Assembly: GCA_029975625.1 (NCBI GenBank)
Contig: JARKOR010000027.1
Coordinates: 1 to 6,196 of the forward strand
Direction: 5' to 3'
DNA from: Nanosynbacter sp.
Lineage (GTDB): Bacteria; Patescibacteriota; Saccharimonadia; Saccharimonadales; Saccharimonadaceae
Length of the DNA: 6,196 nt
The position numbers and the translations under genes are program-made. This document shows, piece by piece, positions 6,108-6,196 of the stretch; position 1 is the first letter of the stretch, and each line of letters begins with the position of its first letter. A model generated the notes under the pieces. That model was not told where the DNA came from, searched no databases, and worked only from the letters and a program-made list of their open reading frames with translations.

Positions 6108-6151
6108 AACGTTTTCTTAAGATTTGAAGGGAAGATCCGTACCGGCCGTTG

Positions 6152-6196
6152 ATGAACGCTATCACCATCGATGTCGAAGACTGGTTTCACGTCTGC
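6152..6196 (+). CDS. Polysaccharide deacetylase (NodB-type), N-terminal fragment running off the window
   Basis: The 15 visible codons read MNAITIDVEDWFHVC. The TIDVEDWF pattern is the first NodB motif of a polysaccharide deacetylase group common in exopolysaccharide and exosortase (XrtA/PEP-CTERM) loci of Gram-negative bacteria. In that motif the first Asp (residue 7) acts as the catalytic base and the second (residue 10) helps bind the metal. The enzyme removes acetyl groups from N-acetylated sugars. An in-frame TGA at 6125 leaves only TTG 6149 or ATG 6152 as starts; ATG matches the family. The nearest purine-rich site, GAAGGGA (6126-6132), is about 19 bases away, which is far. The rest of the protein and the locus lie outside, so the exosortase link is inferred. 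Confidence 0.75.
   Translation, partial: MNAITIDVEDWFHVC

Larger units (their letters stand above)
5476..6151. other. Long divergent intergenic region between rhs and the polysaccharide deacetylase
   Basis: No confident gene lies in these 676 bases. The first part (about 5560-5680) is GC-rich and reads like coding sequence: a 55-codon plus-strand frame at 5520-5687 contains CAEFIAFAISGLPCELRMRD, and a 46-codon minus-strand frame starts at 5663. I recognise neither. The stretch 5690-5880 is AT-rich and holds promoter-like sites: minus TTGACA/TAAAGA, and plus TTAACA (5831-5836) with TAAAAA (5854-5859) 17 bases apart. The stretch 5880-6015 shows nothing definite. The end carries two hairpins and a plus-strand promoter candidate. 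Longer minus-strand frames at 5880-6190 overlap the promoter and deacetylase start and lack protein-like character. Confidence 0.6.

Noticed and set aside
5880..6190. Minus-strand open frames of 71 and 95 codons
   Set aside because: They cross the hairpins, the promoter candidate and the deacetylase start, and their composition is not protein-like.

Overview
The window looks like a chromosomal accessory region from a Gram-negative bacterium, most likely a Geobacter-type or related Desulfobacterota lineage. This is inferred from the style of the Rhs protein, the first residues of an exopolysaccharide-locus deacetylase and the GC-rich coding background. No marker in the window fixes the species.

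Layout from left to right. Positions 1-79 (minus) hold the first 26 codons of an IS110-family transposase whose body lies outside the window. Its upstream side (about 80-245) folds into strong inverted repeats; one 82-nt three-way junction (83-164) pairs directly with the transposase ribosome binding site. This is where an IS110 bridge RNA would be expected. Positions 245-394 show no gene. A small two-helix membrane protein gene (395-619, minus) sits 14 bases downstream of a very large rhs gene (634-5475, minus; 1613 residues). The large protein has a Sec signal peptide, an SpvB/TcdB-type N-terminal domain, a TcB-like middle region, YD repeats, an RHS core ending in DPTGH (residues 1365-1369), and a 244-residue variable C-terminal tip. 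The stretch 5476-6151 is a long intergenic region with a candidate minus-strand promoter for rhs, two consecutive hairpins, and a candidate plus-strand promoter. The window ends with the first 15 codons of a NodB-type polysaccharide deacetylase (6152-6196, plus).

Working model: the rhs gene and the small gene form a transcription unit encoding an exported polymorphic toxin (or large surface protein) and its probable membrane immunity partner. The tip and the small gene are AT-rich and match no toxin family I recognise. The divergent deacetylase begins a separate, probably exopolysaccharide-related, locus. The IS110 end next to the toxin tip fits the usual recombination-prone character of rhs 3' ends.
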